From NCBI GenBank assembly GCA_946549155.1, contig CAMNQN010000034.1, positions 1-19,654 of the forward strand: 19,654 nt of DNA. Reading direction: 5' to 3'. Under the pieces are notes generated by a model, which ran no database searches, was not told where the DNA came from, and saw only the letters and a program-made list of their open reading frames with translations. Each line of letters starts with the position of its first letter. Positions within the stretch are counted from its first letter, which is position 1. Below are positions 1 through 7,863 of this stretch, in pieces. This DNA comes from an uncultured Lachnospiraceae bacterium. GTDB lineage: Bacteria > Bacillota > Clostridia > Lachnospirales > Lachnospiraceae. The translations under genes and the position numbers were made by a program.

Positions 1-58
1 AGAGGCATCTGCCCGCCCGGCCCCGTCTTTTCCTGCGTCCTGCTAATTAACAAAACAC
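1..58 (-). repeat. Dispersed palindromic repeat, copy B (truncated by window edge)
   Basis: Read on the minus strand, positions 58-38 give a tail of the form TGTTTTGTTAATTAGCAGGA, followed by CGCAGGAAAAGAC, a GC-rich centre, and at the window edge GCCTCT, which looks like the start of the second arm. The tail and the core GGACGCAGGA match the copy at 7807-7862 without gaps. The element begins 21 bases after the stop codon of the alpha/beta hydrolase gene. There is no T-run after the visible part, so I call it a repeat rather than a terminator. The second arm lies mostly outside the window, so the palindrome is inferred from the complete copy. Confidence 0.6.
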
Positions 59-79
59 GAAGAAAGCAGATAGCCTCCC

Positions 80-835
80 CTACTTCGCCTGGTGGGGGGC
101 CCCGGTCATAAATTCCAGGAACACCCGGTTAAATTCCTCCGGTCTTACATAGGGAATGTCATGGGCGTGTCCCGGCCATACCTGGCTGATACAGTTGGGG
201 TTCATCCGGCCAAGGCGAAGGGTGGACTCCACCATAATCTCTTTATTTTCCTTTTCCCCCACCAGTGCCAGCATGGGCACCTTCACCTGGGCAAACTGCG
301 AGTATTTTTCTATATCCACACCGTCCCAGGAATAGGCATCATAATTATCCCTCCGGTTGTTTTTTCCCTGCCGCAGGAAATCCGCGGTGGTCCGGGCATC
401 CATTCCCATCTGCTTCGCCTGCCTTTTCGCGAACCAGGCGGCATTTTCCAGGAAAAACGTAAGCTTCATCAGCCGGCACAGCTTTTTTACCTCCTTCGGC
501 GGCTTGATCAGCCACGCGGAAATAATGATTGCCCGGTCAAACTTTTCCGGTGCTTCACACAGAAGGGCAACCGCCAGCTGGGCCCCCATGGAAAAGCCTG
601 CTATGGACACCTTCTCTTTCCCAATCTCCGCGATAATTTCCAGTACCCCCTGGATATTTCCTCTCAGCGTCCAGCGCTGTGCCGCTTCCTCACCGGTTCC
701 CAGCAGGTGCACCTCCACCAGATGAAAGCGGTCCGCATAAGGGTACTGGCAATAAAAGGTCTGTGCCATTCCGGCTCCCGGCAAAAACAGAATCGTCGGG
801 TTTTTCCGGTCCCCAAACTCTCTGTAATATAACAT
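80..835 (-). CDS. Alpha/beta hydrolase
   Basis: 251-residue cytoplasmic protein without a signal peptide or membrane segment. The fold is shown by the LPGAG oxyanion-type loop at residues 18-22 and the nucleophile elbow G-F-S-M-G with Ser82. The likely acid is Glu194 or Glu196 in the GEKE stretch after the LALV strand, and the likely base is His223 or His225 in PGHAHDIP. The length fits a small esterase, peptidase or lactonase of this superfamily; the substrate cannot be told from sequence. The start is well supported by GGGAGGGAGG upstream. It lies 18 bases after the M14 peptidase stop and is the last gene of the Opp operon, so I infer that it acts on the imported compound or on the product of the M14 enzyme. 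No key residue is missing. Confidence 0.9.
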   Translation of the reverse strand: MLYYREFGDRKNPTILFLPGAGMAQTFYCQYPYADRFHLVEVHLLGTGEEAAQRWTLRGNIQGVLEIIAEIGKEKVSIAGFSMGAQLAVALLCEAPEKFDRAIIISAWLIKPPKEVKKLCRLMKLTFFLENAAWFAKRQAKQMGMDARTTADFLRQGKNNRRDNYDAYSWDGVDIEKYSQFAQVKVPMLALVGEKENKEIMVESTLRLGRMNPNCISQVWPGHAHDIPYVRPEEFNRVFLEFMTGAPHQAK

Positions 836-853
836 CTTCTTCCTCCCTCCCGG

Positions 854-2212
854 TTACCCCATATGCTCCAGCACAGCGAACGCAGATTCCAGCTGAATGG
901 CCACCAGCTTCCGAATGGGAATCACCTGGTAATCCACATGCTCCCCAAGATACGCATCCATCTGATCCAGCGCCTGCAGACCTGCCTCATATGCCTTTTC
1001 CAAGCTCCGGGGCAGCTGCGGCTTCGTTTTTTGTTCCTCACGGATCATATGTACCAGAAGTCCCAGAAACGTCATCCAGTTAAAGACATTCCCATACAGA
1101 TTGTCAAACACCTCGCACACCCTGGCCGGCCGTTCGAACTCCGGGTTGCTGCGGAGCATATTCTCTCTGCCCTCCGCATCGCCGCCCATGGATTTCACCA
1201 GGCAATCAATCATCTGCAGAAATGGATTCGTCTCCTCCACCGCACCTCTGATCTGTTCCCGCTGTTCCTTCAAAAACCTGCAGCAGCGCTTTGCTGTCTC
1301 ACAATTTATCAGCATGGCATCCCGTCTGCTCATCTGCGCCGGACGCTCGTCCTCCACCTGGGGATTGTAAAAATAAGGCAGCTCGCACACCAGCGTCAGC
1401 GTATCGCCCACCCGGTTCGCGTAACCGTCGCTGGAAGCCCCGTTTTCCAGCAGCTCCGACGGGTTGGGGCAGACATATGCCTCATAGAAATCATACATCT
1501 TCTCCACAGATAACATCTCGTATACGGCAGGGGCATAGTTGACACAGCAGGGCATTTCCGGTTCTCCCAGGGCCAGCGGTATCCCATACTTCTGTGAAAT
1601 CGGGCCAAACTGCCGGTATATCTCTGGCCGGTCCTTGGAAATGTACCAGAATGCCCCGCCAAATCCGGCATTGTGAAGGGAATACATAAACTCCGGCCGT
1701 ATCTGGTCGATCAGCCTCATCAGGGCCTGGGTTTCCGGTATGGGGGAGTGAAAATGAAGCTGTTTATAGTCCACCGGAAAGGTCCACTCCACCTGCTGGT
1801 CCATGGCCGGACGGTAATAATGCTCCGCATAATTGCGCAGCGTAAAGGGCCCCTTGAACCATCCTTCATTCAGCGCCGTCCCATCCGGATCCACACATTT
1901 GATCAGATACCAGGTACAGCCGGTCTCCCGTAAAAACTCCTCATTTTCTGCCAGCTCCCGGGAGAGGTACTCCACGGTCATAGCCCCGATGGGTTCGTTG
2001 GGATGAGGACAGCCAAATACCAGTGCCTTTCGTTTTCCCTCCCCTATTTTCAGGCAATAAATAGGGTGATTTTTTCTTGAATGCCCGATGACAGAGATCT
2101 GAACCTTTTCGGGATAACGAGACGCAAGCTCAAGAGAGCTTGCGTCCAGTTCCGCCACGGTCAGAAATTCCTGATAATCGGGTATTTCCTCTAATACATG
2201 GCTATATTTCAT
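854..2212 (-). CDS. M14-family zinc metallocarboxypeptidase-like protein
   Basis: 452-residue protein with no signal peptide, so it should act in the cytoplasm. The zinc-binding HxxE motif of family M14 is visible as H70-P-N-E73 inside GCPHPNEPIGA, the third ligand is probably His180 in SLHNAGFGG, and the catalytic Glu is probably Glu277 in CELPYFYNP. The stretch CVDPDGTALNEGWF (106-119) matches the substrate-side NPDG..N region of these enzymes. Known members remove C-terminal residues from peptides or cleave amide bonds such as gamma-D-Glu-diamino acid links; which applies here is not visible. The C-terminal 150 residues are mainly helical and less typical. The start has AAAGGA seven bases upstream. 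It follows the solute-binding protein by 25 bases and precedes the alpha/beta hydrolase by 18, which ties it to the importer. Confidence 0.88.
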   Translation of the reverse strand: MKYSHVLEEIPDYQEFLTVAELDASSLELASRYPEKVQISVIGHSRKNHPIYCLKIGEGKRKALVFGCPHPNEPIGAMTVEYLSRELAENEEFLRETGCTWYLIKCVDPDGTALNEGWFKGPFTLRNYAEHYYRPAMDQQVEWTFPVDYKQLHFHSPIPETQALMRLIDQIRPEFMYSLHNAGFGGAFWYISKDRPEIYRQFGPISQKYGIPLALGEPEMPCCVNYAPAVYEMLSVEKMYDFYEAYVCPNPSELLENGASSDGYANRVGDTLTLVCELPYFYNPQVEDERPAQMSRRDAMLINCETAKRCCRFLKEQREQIRGAVEETNPFLQMIDCLVKSMGGDAEGRENMLRSNPEFERPARVCEVFDNLYGNVFNWMTFLGLLVHMIREEQKTKPQLPRSLEKAYEAGLQALDQMDAYLGEHVDYQVIPIRKLVAIQLESAFAVLEHMG

Positions 2213-2237
2213 ACTTTTTCCTTTCAGTCCGCAGGCT

Positions 2238-3827
2238 TTAATACTGCGGTTCCTCTGTAAACATTACGCGGGTCATCTCCGTCTGCGCCGCTGTATTCAC
2301 AGCCGTGTCATAGGGCAGCCCGGTCAGATAGGTCTTATACACATTGATGCCGATATCCTCGGAAAGCGGCACAATAAGATACTCCTCCGCACAGATTTCC
2401 TGAATCTTTTTATACAGTTCTCCGCGCTCGCCCTGATCCGTCATTCCCGCGGCTTCCTCAAACATAGCGTCCACTTCCCCGTTGCTGTAATGGGAGAAGT
2501 TCATCGTACCGTTGGTGCCGATGCGGTGATAGAACATGGACGGATCCGGTCCCACCTGTCCGCCCATGGCAAACAGATCATAGGCATCCTCCTCCGCGCT
2601 GATCTCCATGTACGCGGCGGCTTCCATGGTATTGATATCCAGCTTCACGCCGATTTCCGCCAGATTCGCCTGCATGATCTGCGCGATATTGGTGAACGGC
2701 TCCAGGTTGAAGGTGGCTATGGACAGGGTCAGGTAATTCCCATCGCTGTCCTTGGTCAGGCCAGCCTCCTCCAGAAGGGCAACTGCCTTTTCCTGATCAA
2801 AGGCCGGAATCTGGGCATCCGCATTGTAGGCCCATTCCACCGCCGGGGTATAGTAGCCTTCCGCCAGCTGTCCGGCAGCGCCAAAGGCCTTGTCCACAAT
2901 CTCCTGACGGTCTACCGCCATGGTAATGGCCTCCCGCACCTTCACATCAGAGAGGGCTTCCGACTTCACATTAAATCCGTAATAGTACCGTCCGAAATTG
3001 GCATTGTGAACCACCACATTTCCCGGATCACTCTCCAGAGCCCCGATCTGGGACGCGGGAGCCATGATACCCAGCACATCCAGTTCCCCGTTGTTGTACG
3101 CCTGAACCGCTGTGTTTCCATCCGGAATGATCTGATAAACCAGCTTATCATAGGCCGGCGCGCCGTCGTAAAATTCCTTATTGGCTGTCAGTGTCACGGC
3201 AACGCCCTGCTGATAATCCTCCAGCATAAAGGGGCCGCTGGTAACCGGAGCCGAGGTGGCTGCCTCACAGGTCATCCAATCCTGGCCCTCATACACATGC
3301 TGCGGCAGGATAAAGGCTCCCAGGAAAGAAATATTGGACAAAAGCGCTGCATCCGGGGCAGACATATGGAACACCACAGTATAATCATCCGCAGCCTCAA
3401 TACTCTCAACACTGCCCAGATAGGATACCAGATACGCCTGGTCCTCCACGATCTTATCAAAGGTCCACTTGACGTCCGCGGCTGTCACCGGCTCCCCGTC
3501 GCTCCATTTTGCATCCTCATGCAGATGGAAGGTCACCGTCAGTCCATCCTCCGCGATCTCCCAGCTCTCGGCTAAATCCGGAAGCGTTTCCCCCTTCCAG
3601 TTCAGCTTTACCAGACGGCTGAACATGTTTTCCGCCACATAGTAGCCCCAGTCATCGGGGGCCGCCGTGGGGTTAAAGCTCGCCGGATCGCCCTGCAGAC
3701 CCACGATCAGTGTTTTTCCTTCACTGATTGCGGGATCAGGAGTTTTCTCCTCCGCATAAGCAGTTACAGAAAGCACCATACATCCCGCCAGTGCCAAAGC
3801 CGCCAGCTTTTTCAGTTTCCTTTTCAT
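2238..3827 (-). CDS. Peptide ABC transporter substrate-binding protein (SBP family 5)
   Basis: 529-residue extracellular receptor of the OppA/DppA type (SBP_bac_5). The mature part starts with the family pattern KTLIVGLQGDPASFNPT, followed by YYVAENMFSRLVKLN and LAESWEIAEDGLTVTFHLHEDAKWSDGEPVTAADVKWTFD, typical of domain I, with a later VREAITMAVDRQEIV helix. The length is usual for the family. The signal peptide is ambiguous: the first 16 residues end in L-A-G-C, a lipobox that would give an anchored lipoprotein, while a type I site is also possible after A-Y-A at residue 25. The start is supported by AGGAGG. Unlike many opp operons, the receptor gene follows the permease and ATPase genes, 71 bases after oppF, and precedes the two hydrolases. 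The substrate is probably a peptide but could be another amide compound. Confidence 0.93.
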   Translation of the reverse strand: MKRKLKKLAALALAGCMVLSVTAYAEEKTPDPAISEGKTLIVGLQGDPASFNPTAAPDDWGYYVAENMFSRLVKLNWKGETLPDLAESWEIAEDGLTVTFHLHEDAKWSDGEPVTAADVKWTFDKIVEDQAYLVSYLGSVESIEAADDYTVVFHMSAPDAALLSNISFLGAFILPQHVYEGQDWMTCEAATSAPVTSGPFMLEDYQQGVAVTLTANKEFYDGAPAYDKLVYQIIPDGNTAVQAYNNGELDVLGIMAPASQIGALESDPGNVVVHNANFGRYYYGFNVKSEALSDVKVREAITMAVDRQEIVDKAFGAAGQLAEGYYTPAVEWAYNADAQIPAFDQEKAVALLEEAGLTKDSDGNYLTLSIATFNLEPFTNIAQIMQANLAEIGVKLDINTMEAAAYMEISAEEDAYDLFAMGGQVGPDPSMFYHRIGTNGTMNFSHYSNGEVDAMFEEAAGMTDQGERGELYKKIQEICAEEYLIVPLSEDIGINVYKTYLTGLPYDTAVNTAAQTEMTRVMFTEEPQY

Positions 3828-3898
3828 AACTTTCTTCCTCCTACTTTTTTTCTATTTCTGAAAATCAGCTTTTCCTATACTGACAGTCAAGCAGATTA

Positions 3899-4879
3899 TC
3901 ATTCTGTTTTTGATTTGCCTCCCATGCAGTGACAGGCTGCCCTGTGGCCCTCCTCCACCGTTTCCATCCGGGGCTGTTCCCGGAAGCATCGGCCGCAGGC
4001 CATAAAACAGCGCGGGGCAAAAGAACAGCCGCTGCGCTCACCGGCGCCCGCAAAAGCCTCCCCCGGCACCTCCACCTGCTCCCGCTTCTCCCTTGGATCC
4101 ACCGAACCGCAGTAGGACAGCAGCGCCTTTGTATAAGGATGCTGCGGATTATGCAAAACCTGATCTGTCCCGCCGCTCTCCACGATGCGCCCCAGGTACA
4201 TGACAACGATGCGGTCCGAGATATACCGGGTAGTGGCCAGATCGTGGCTGATAAATACCATGGCCGTATTCTTCTTTTTCCGGATATCCATCAGCATATT
4301 GATAATATCCGCCCTGACGGATACATCCAGCATGGATACCGGCTCATCCGCCACCAGGAAGGAAGGCGAGAGCATCATGGACCGGACAATGGAAAGCCGC
4401 TGCAGCTGTCCACCGGACAGCTCGTGGGGATACCGGTTCAGGAAATCCTCCGCAGGCTTCAACCCAGCCTCCTCCAACAGCCGCAGACACCTCTGCCGCC
4501 GTTCTTCCTTATCCGCCCCGATATGGTGAATCTTCATAACCCGAAGCAGAATATTCTGCATGGTCTGCTTCGGCGGGAACGTATCAAAGGGATTCTGGAA
4601 CACCATCTGGGCCATTCCCCGAAAACGGCGGAGGTCTTCCTTCATCAGCCCCTCCAGCTTACGGCCGTCATAGGTTACCCTGCCGGATGTGATGGGTTCC
4701 AGTCCAATCAGCATCCTTCCCAGGGTGGATTTCCCGCATCCGCTCTCCCCGATCACGCCCAGAATCTCTCCCTGCTCCAGGGAAAAATTTACGTCATCCA
4801 CCGCCTGGAGAAAGCTTTTTCCATTGCTGCCCCGCACCATATATTTTTTGCAGAGATGCTCTGCTTCTAAATAAGCCAT
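3899..4879 (-). CDS. Oligopeptide-type ABC transporter ATP-binding protein (OppF/DppF-like)
   Basis: 326-residue ATPase that energises the importer. It has Walker A GESGCGKST (44-52), Q-loop Gln95, signature LSGGQLQR (154-161), Walker B FLVADEP with the following D-loop SMLD, and switch His212 in ISHD. The C-terminal oligo_HPY region carries a Cys group, C285, C291, C295, C298 and C316, like the cluster seen in this family. A TTG six codons upstream would extend the frame, but the ATG at 4879-4877 is the better start: GGAAGG lies just upstream and the sequence MAYLEAEHL is a normal family N-terminus. The start lies four bases after the OppD stop, so the two ATPases are coupled and should form a heterodimer on the cytoplasmic face of OppBC. 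Confidence 0.93.
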   Translation of the reverse strand: MAYLEAEHLCKKYMVRGSNGKSFLQAVDDVNFSLEQGEILGVIGESGCGKSTLGRMLIGLEPITSGRVTYDGRKLEGLMKEDLRRFRGMAQMVFQNPFDTFPPKQTMQNILLRVMKIHHIGADKEERRQRCLRLLEEAGLKPAEDFLNRYPHELSGGQLQRLSIVRSMMLSPSFLVADEPVSMLDVSVRADIINMLMDIRKKKNTAMVFISHDLATTRYISDRIVVMYLGRIVESGGTDQVLHNPQHPYTKALLSYCGSVDPREKREQVEVPGEAFAGAGERSGCSFAPRCFMACGRCFREQPRMETVEEGHRAACHCMGGKSKTE

Positions 4880-4883
4880 TCTA

Positions 4884-5840
4884 TCACCGCCTTCCAACGG
4901 GACAGGCCGTCAGATGCCCCGTTTCAATCTCCATCATACCAGTCCTGCCGCAGCGGCATTCTTCCTTCGCATAGGGACAGCGGGGAGCAAACACACACCC
5001 CTCCGGCTTTTTGGACAAATCCGGCATATTTCCCGGAATGCCCTTAAGGTTCTCCCGTTCCCCGTACAGAAGCGGAAACGAACCGAGAAGCCCCATCGTA
5101 TAGGGATGGGCCGGGTGGCAGATCACCTGCTCCACCGTACCGTACTCCATCAGCCGCCCCGCATACATCACCGCCACCTGTTCACAGCAGCTGGACACCA
5201 CAGAAATATCATGGGTAATCAACAGCCAGGTCACCTTCATCTTATCCCGCAGCTCTTTGATCTCATTGAGAATCTGTCCCTGCGTAATCACATCCAGCGC
5301 CGTAGTGGCCTCATCCAGAATCACAAGGGGCGGGTTGTGCATCAGGCTGGCTGCAATCGACACTCTCTGGAGCTGGCCGCCGGACAGCTCATGGGGATAA
5401 GAACGCAGCACCCGCTCTGGAAGATTCACCAGCGCCAGCAGCTGGGCCAGCCGCTGCTTTATCTCCTTCGCCGGCGTCTGTCCGTCATGAACACGGTACA
5501 TATCCATCAGCTGGCGTTCAATCTTATGCACAGGGCTCAAGGTATTCATGGATTTCTGAAAAACCACCGACATTTCTTTCCAGCGCAGAGCCTTAAGCTC
5601 CGCCTCCGGCATCGTCAGCAATTCCTTTCCCTTCAGGGAAATCTCTCCCTCCACCTTCGTCCCCGCCGGCAGCATGCGAAGCACCGCCATGGCCAGCGTG
5701 GATTTCCCTGATCCGCTCTCTCCCACGATTCCCAGCGGTTTTCCCTCTTCAATGGAGAGCGACACATCCTCCACGGCGGCGATCTCCTTCTCTTTCATCT
5801 GATACGTCACGTTCAGATTTTTAATTTCCAGCAGCGCCAT
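4884..5840 (-). CDS. Oligopeptide-type ABC transporter ATP-binding protein (OppD/DppD-like)
   Basis: 318-residue ATPase with Walker A GESGSGKST (40-48), Q-loop Gln95, signature LSGGQLQR (152-159), Walker B LVILDE (172-177) and switch His210 in ITHD. The usual ADEPTTALD of OppD is LDEATTALD here, which keeps the catalytic Glu. The C-terminal region contains C282, C288, C295, C297 and C313, matching the Cys cluster of OppD/DppD proteins. The reading frame stays open 37 codons further upstream into oppC, but the ATG at 5840-5838 is clearly the start: AGGAGG lies inside the last codons of oppC and the protein begins MALLEIKNLNV. The start is two bases after the oppC stop codon. Confidence 0.93.
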   Translation of the reverse strand: MALLEIKNLNVTYQMKEKEIAAVEDVSLSIEEGKPLGIVGESGSGKSTLAMAVLRMLPAGTKVEGEISLKGKELLTMPEAELKALRWKEMSVVFQKSMNTLSPVHKIERQLMDMYRVHDGQTPAKEIKQRLAQLLALVNLPERVLRSYPHELSGGQLQRVSIAASLMHNPPLVILDEATTALDVITQGQILNEIKELRDKMKVTWLLITHDISVVSSCCEQVAVMYAGRLMEYGTVEQVICHPAHPYTMGLLGSFPLLYGERENLKGIPGNMPDLSKKPEGCVFAPRCPYAKEECRCGRTGMMEIETGHLTACPVGRR

Positions 5841-5842
5841 GT

Positions 5843-6679
5843 CTATCGCCTCCTCGTCTTTGGATTCATCTGAGCCGTGATTCCGTCGCCGATCAGGTAA
5901 AAAATCAGCACAATCAGAAGAATCGCCAGCCCGGCAAAGGCAGCTACCCACCAGCCGTTGACAATATAGCCCCGGCCCTGGTTGATCATCTGCCCCCAGC
6001 TCACCACATTGGGATCACCCAGCCCCAAAAAGGACAGGGACGCCTCCGTCAGAATCGCTCCGCCGATGTTCATGGTGGTATTCGCGATCACCGGAAAAAT
6101 TCCATTGGGAATAATATAACGGAAAATAATAGAGAAGCGGCTCTCCCCGATGGCCTCCGCGCTGCGGACAAACGTCCGCTCCCGCAAAGACATGGCCTGC
6201 GCCCTCATCAGCCTGGCGTTGGAGGGCCAGCTGGTAAGGCCGATCACAATCATCACATTCAGCATACTGCTCCCAAACAGCGCCACAATAATCAGTACCA
6301 GAAAAAAGGTGGGCAGCATCATGAAAATATTAATGATTTCATTCATAATCTTGTCCGCCGCTCCGCCAAAATACCCTGCCACCGCGCCAAAAATCACGCC
6401 GATGACAGCGGTAATCATCGCAGCGATAATTCCCACCGTCAGGGAAACCCGGGAGCCCTCAATCAGCATACTGTAAACGTCCCGGCCCAGGTCATCCGTC
6501 CCCAGCCAGTGGGCCTGACATGGGGCCATCAATACGTCATCGCTGAGTTTCTTCGCCCCGTAGGGCTCCAAAAACGGCGCCAGCACCGCAATTAAAATCA
6601 GAATCGTCAGAAGAATCAGCCCGCCCTTTAATGCGCGGTTTCCCTCCATGGCCCTGTAGTATTTTTTTATAACTGACAT
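5843..6679 (-). CDS. Oligopeptide-type ABC transporter permease (OppC/DppC-like)
   Basis: 278-residue inner-membrane permease of the BPD_transp_1 family. The N-terminus has a basic segment and a first membrane helix (GLILLTILILIAVLAPF), the extracytoplasmic part has the OppC hallmark HWLGTDDLGRDVYS, and the cytoplasmic EAA loop appears as SAEAIGESRFSIIFRYIIPNG, which docks on the ATPases. Further helices follow to the C-terminus, ending KTRRR. The start ATG at 6679-6677 is preceded by GGAGGAG; an upstream in-frame TTG is unlikely. It follows oppB by 20 bases. It forms the pore with OppB. Length and motifs are complete. Confidence 0.93.
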   Translation of the reverse strand: MSVIKKYYRAMEGNRALKGGLILLTILILIAVLAPFLEPYGAKKLSDDVLMAPCQAHWLGTDDLGRDVYSMLIEGSRVSLTVGIIAAMITAVIGVIFGAVAGYFGGAADKIMNEIINIFMMLPTFFLVLIIVALFGSSMLNVMIVIGLTSWPSNARLMRAQAMSLRERTFVRSAEAIGESRFSIIFRYIIPNGIFPVIANTTMNIGGAILTEASLSFLGLGDPNVVSWGQMINQGRGYIVNGWWVAAFAGLAILLIVLIFYLIGDGITAQMNPKTRRR

Positions 6680-6699
6680 TTTCTCCTCCAATAGTACCC

Positions 6700-7665
6700 T
6701 TATTTATACCGGATCCGAGGATCCACCGCCGCATACACCAAATCCGTAATCATCGTCATCAGCGCCACCGATACAGACAGAACAAGGTAAATTCCCATCA
6801 GGAGGGGATAATCACGCTTTCCGATGGCATCCAGCATCATCCGTCCGATCCCTGGCCACGCAAATACCACCTCGATCAGGGCGGAGCCCATGACCGTGTA
6901 GGCCAGGTTAATGCCGAACACCGTGATCGTCGGCAGAATACTGTTCTTGAATATGTAACGCCGGAAAATCTTCTTTTCATCCATCCCCACGGCCCGGAAC
7001 GTTGTGATAAAATCTTCCGTCATGGTCTGGGATACCGATGTGCGGAAAATCCGCAGATATACCGGAATCTGGATAATAATTAAGGTCCCCGCCGGCAAAA
7101 TCATGTGCTTCATCACATCCATCACATGGGCCATACCGGTGTAGGAGGCGCGCATACTCACCATCCCCGACGTAGGCAGCACCTTCAGCGAGGTGGAAAA
7201 AATCAGAATCGCCATCATTCCAAGCCAGAAAGAGGGCATAGAATAAAAGAAATAGGACACTCCATTGATGATGCGATCCAGAAATCCCCCCTGCCTGGTA
7301 GCCGTCACCAATCCAAGCAGTGTGCCCAGAATCGCCGCAAGAATGGCGCTGGTCAGCGCCAGCAGAGAGGAGGGGCCAAACCGCTCCGCAATCAATTTCG
7401 TAACCGGCTGATTATATACATAAGAATTGCCCAGGTCTCCGCAGAGAAGATTTTTCACATAACTGATAAACTGAACATAAAGCGGTTTATCCAGCCCATA
7501 TTTCACAGTCAGAGCCGCCTCCATCTCCGGTGAAGGATGCCCGTTTCCCGCCAGCACCTTCGTCGGATCCCCCGGTGCCAGATGAATCAACGCAAAATTA
7601 ATCACCAGCGCCACCGAAACCGTAATCAGTGCCAGCAGCAGCCGCTTACCCACATATCTCCTCAT
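6700..7665 (-). CDS. Oligopeptide-type ABC transporter permease (OppB/DppB-like)
   Basis: 321-residue inner-membrane permease. It starts with the family's typical first helix (MRRYVGKRLLLALITVSVALVINF) and the hallmark HLAPGDPTKVL, has the GLDKPLYVQFISYVKNLLCGDLGNSY stretch found in OppB, and carries the cytoplasmic EAA loop FRAVGMDEKKIFRRYIFKNS near residues 223-242. The C-terminus DLVYAAVDPRIRYK is also typical. It is the first gene of the operon: a promoter lies at 7752-7779, giving a leader of about 80 bases, and GGAG lies upstream of the ATG. The substrate cannot be told from the permease. Confidence 0.94.
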   Translation of the reverse strand: MRRYVGKRLLLALITVSVALVINFALIHLAPGDPTKVLAGNGHPSPEMEAALTVKYGLDKPLYVQFISYVKNLLCGDLGNSYVYNQPVTKLIAERFGPSSLLALTSAILAAILGTLLGLVTATRQGGFLDRIINGVSYFFYSMPSFWLGMMAILIFSTSLKVLPTSGMVSMRASYTGMAHVMDVMKHMILPAGTLIIIQIPVYLRIFRTSVSQTMTEDFITTFRAVGMDEKKIFRRYIFKNSILPTITVFGINLAYTVMGSALIEVVFAWPGIGRMMLDAIGKRDYPLLMGIYLVLSVSVALMTMITDLVYAAVDPRIRYK

Positions 7666-7751
7666 TTTTTTCTCCTAAACCCGCCTTTCCCCAAAACATC
7701 TACGTCATAATACAGAAATATCTAAAAAAATATATGAAATATCACGTTTTT

Positions 7752-7779
7752 AGTATAATACGTTCTGAGTGTTTGTCAA
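7752..7779 (-). promoter_or_regulatory. Sigma-A-type promoter of the Opp operon
   Basis: On the minus strand TTGACA (7779-7774) and TATACT (7757-7752) are separated by 16 bases. The -35 is a perfect match and the -10 matches five of six. Transcription should start near 7745, leaving a leader of about 80 AT-rich bases before oppB. I saw no riboswitch-like structure in that leader. Confidence 0.75.
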
Positions 7780-7806
7780 TTCTTTTCTTGTAAAAAATCG
7801 GAAAAG

Positions 7807-7862
7807 CTGTTTCGTTAATGGTCAGGACGCAGGAAGAGGCGGGCGCGCCTCTTCCTGCGTCC
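7807..7862. repeat. Dispersed palindromic repeat, copy A (complete hairpin)
   Basis: The tail CTGTTTCGTTAATGGTCAGGA (minus its first base) at 7808-7827 leads into a perfect inverted repeat: 7825-7841 pairs base for base with 7846-7862 around a 4-base loop (GGCG). The tail aligns without gaps with the copies at both window edges; the shared pattern is TGTTTNRTTAAYNNNCAGGA. It lies in the gap between the CPBP gene and the Opp promoter. Confidence 0.75.
7825..7862 (-). terminator. Strong hairpin at the 3' end of the CPBP operon (possible terminator)
   Basis: The 17-bp perfect stem with a 4-base loop begins one base after the TAG stop (7866-7864) of the CPBP gene, where a terminator or 3'-end stabilising stem would sit. 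No T-run follows directly on the minus strand; the next T-rich stretch starts about 20 bases further on. It may therefore slow or protect transcript ends rather than act as a textbook intrinsic terminator. Confidence 0.4.
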
Positions 7863-7863
7863 T

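Noticed and set aside
2490..3575. 361-residue open frame on the plus strand opposite the receptor gene
   Set aside because: It lies entirely within a clear SBP family 5 gene, its translation is rich in His, Arg and Gly with no domain, and it has no good ribosome binding site.
3828..3898. Possible internal promoter or attenuator between oppF and the receptor gene
   Set aside because: TTGACT is present but has no -10 at the right distance, and only a 4-bp stem is visible.
3929..4870. 313-residue plus-strand frame opposite oppF
   Set aside because: Shadow of the GC-rich ABC ATPase gene; the translation is low in recognisable motifs and rich in His and Arg.
7842..7849. 8-bp palindrome GGCGCGCC in the centre of the hairpin
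   Set aside because: It is part of the hairpin's top and loop; no separate role is indicated.
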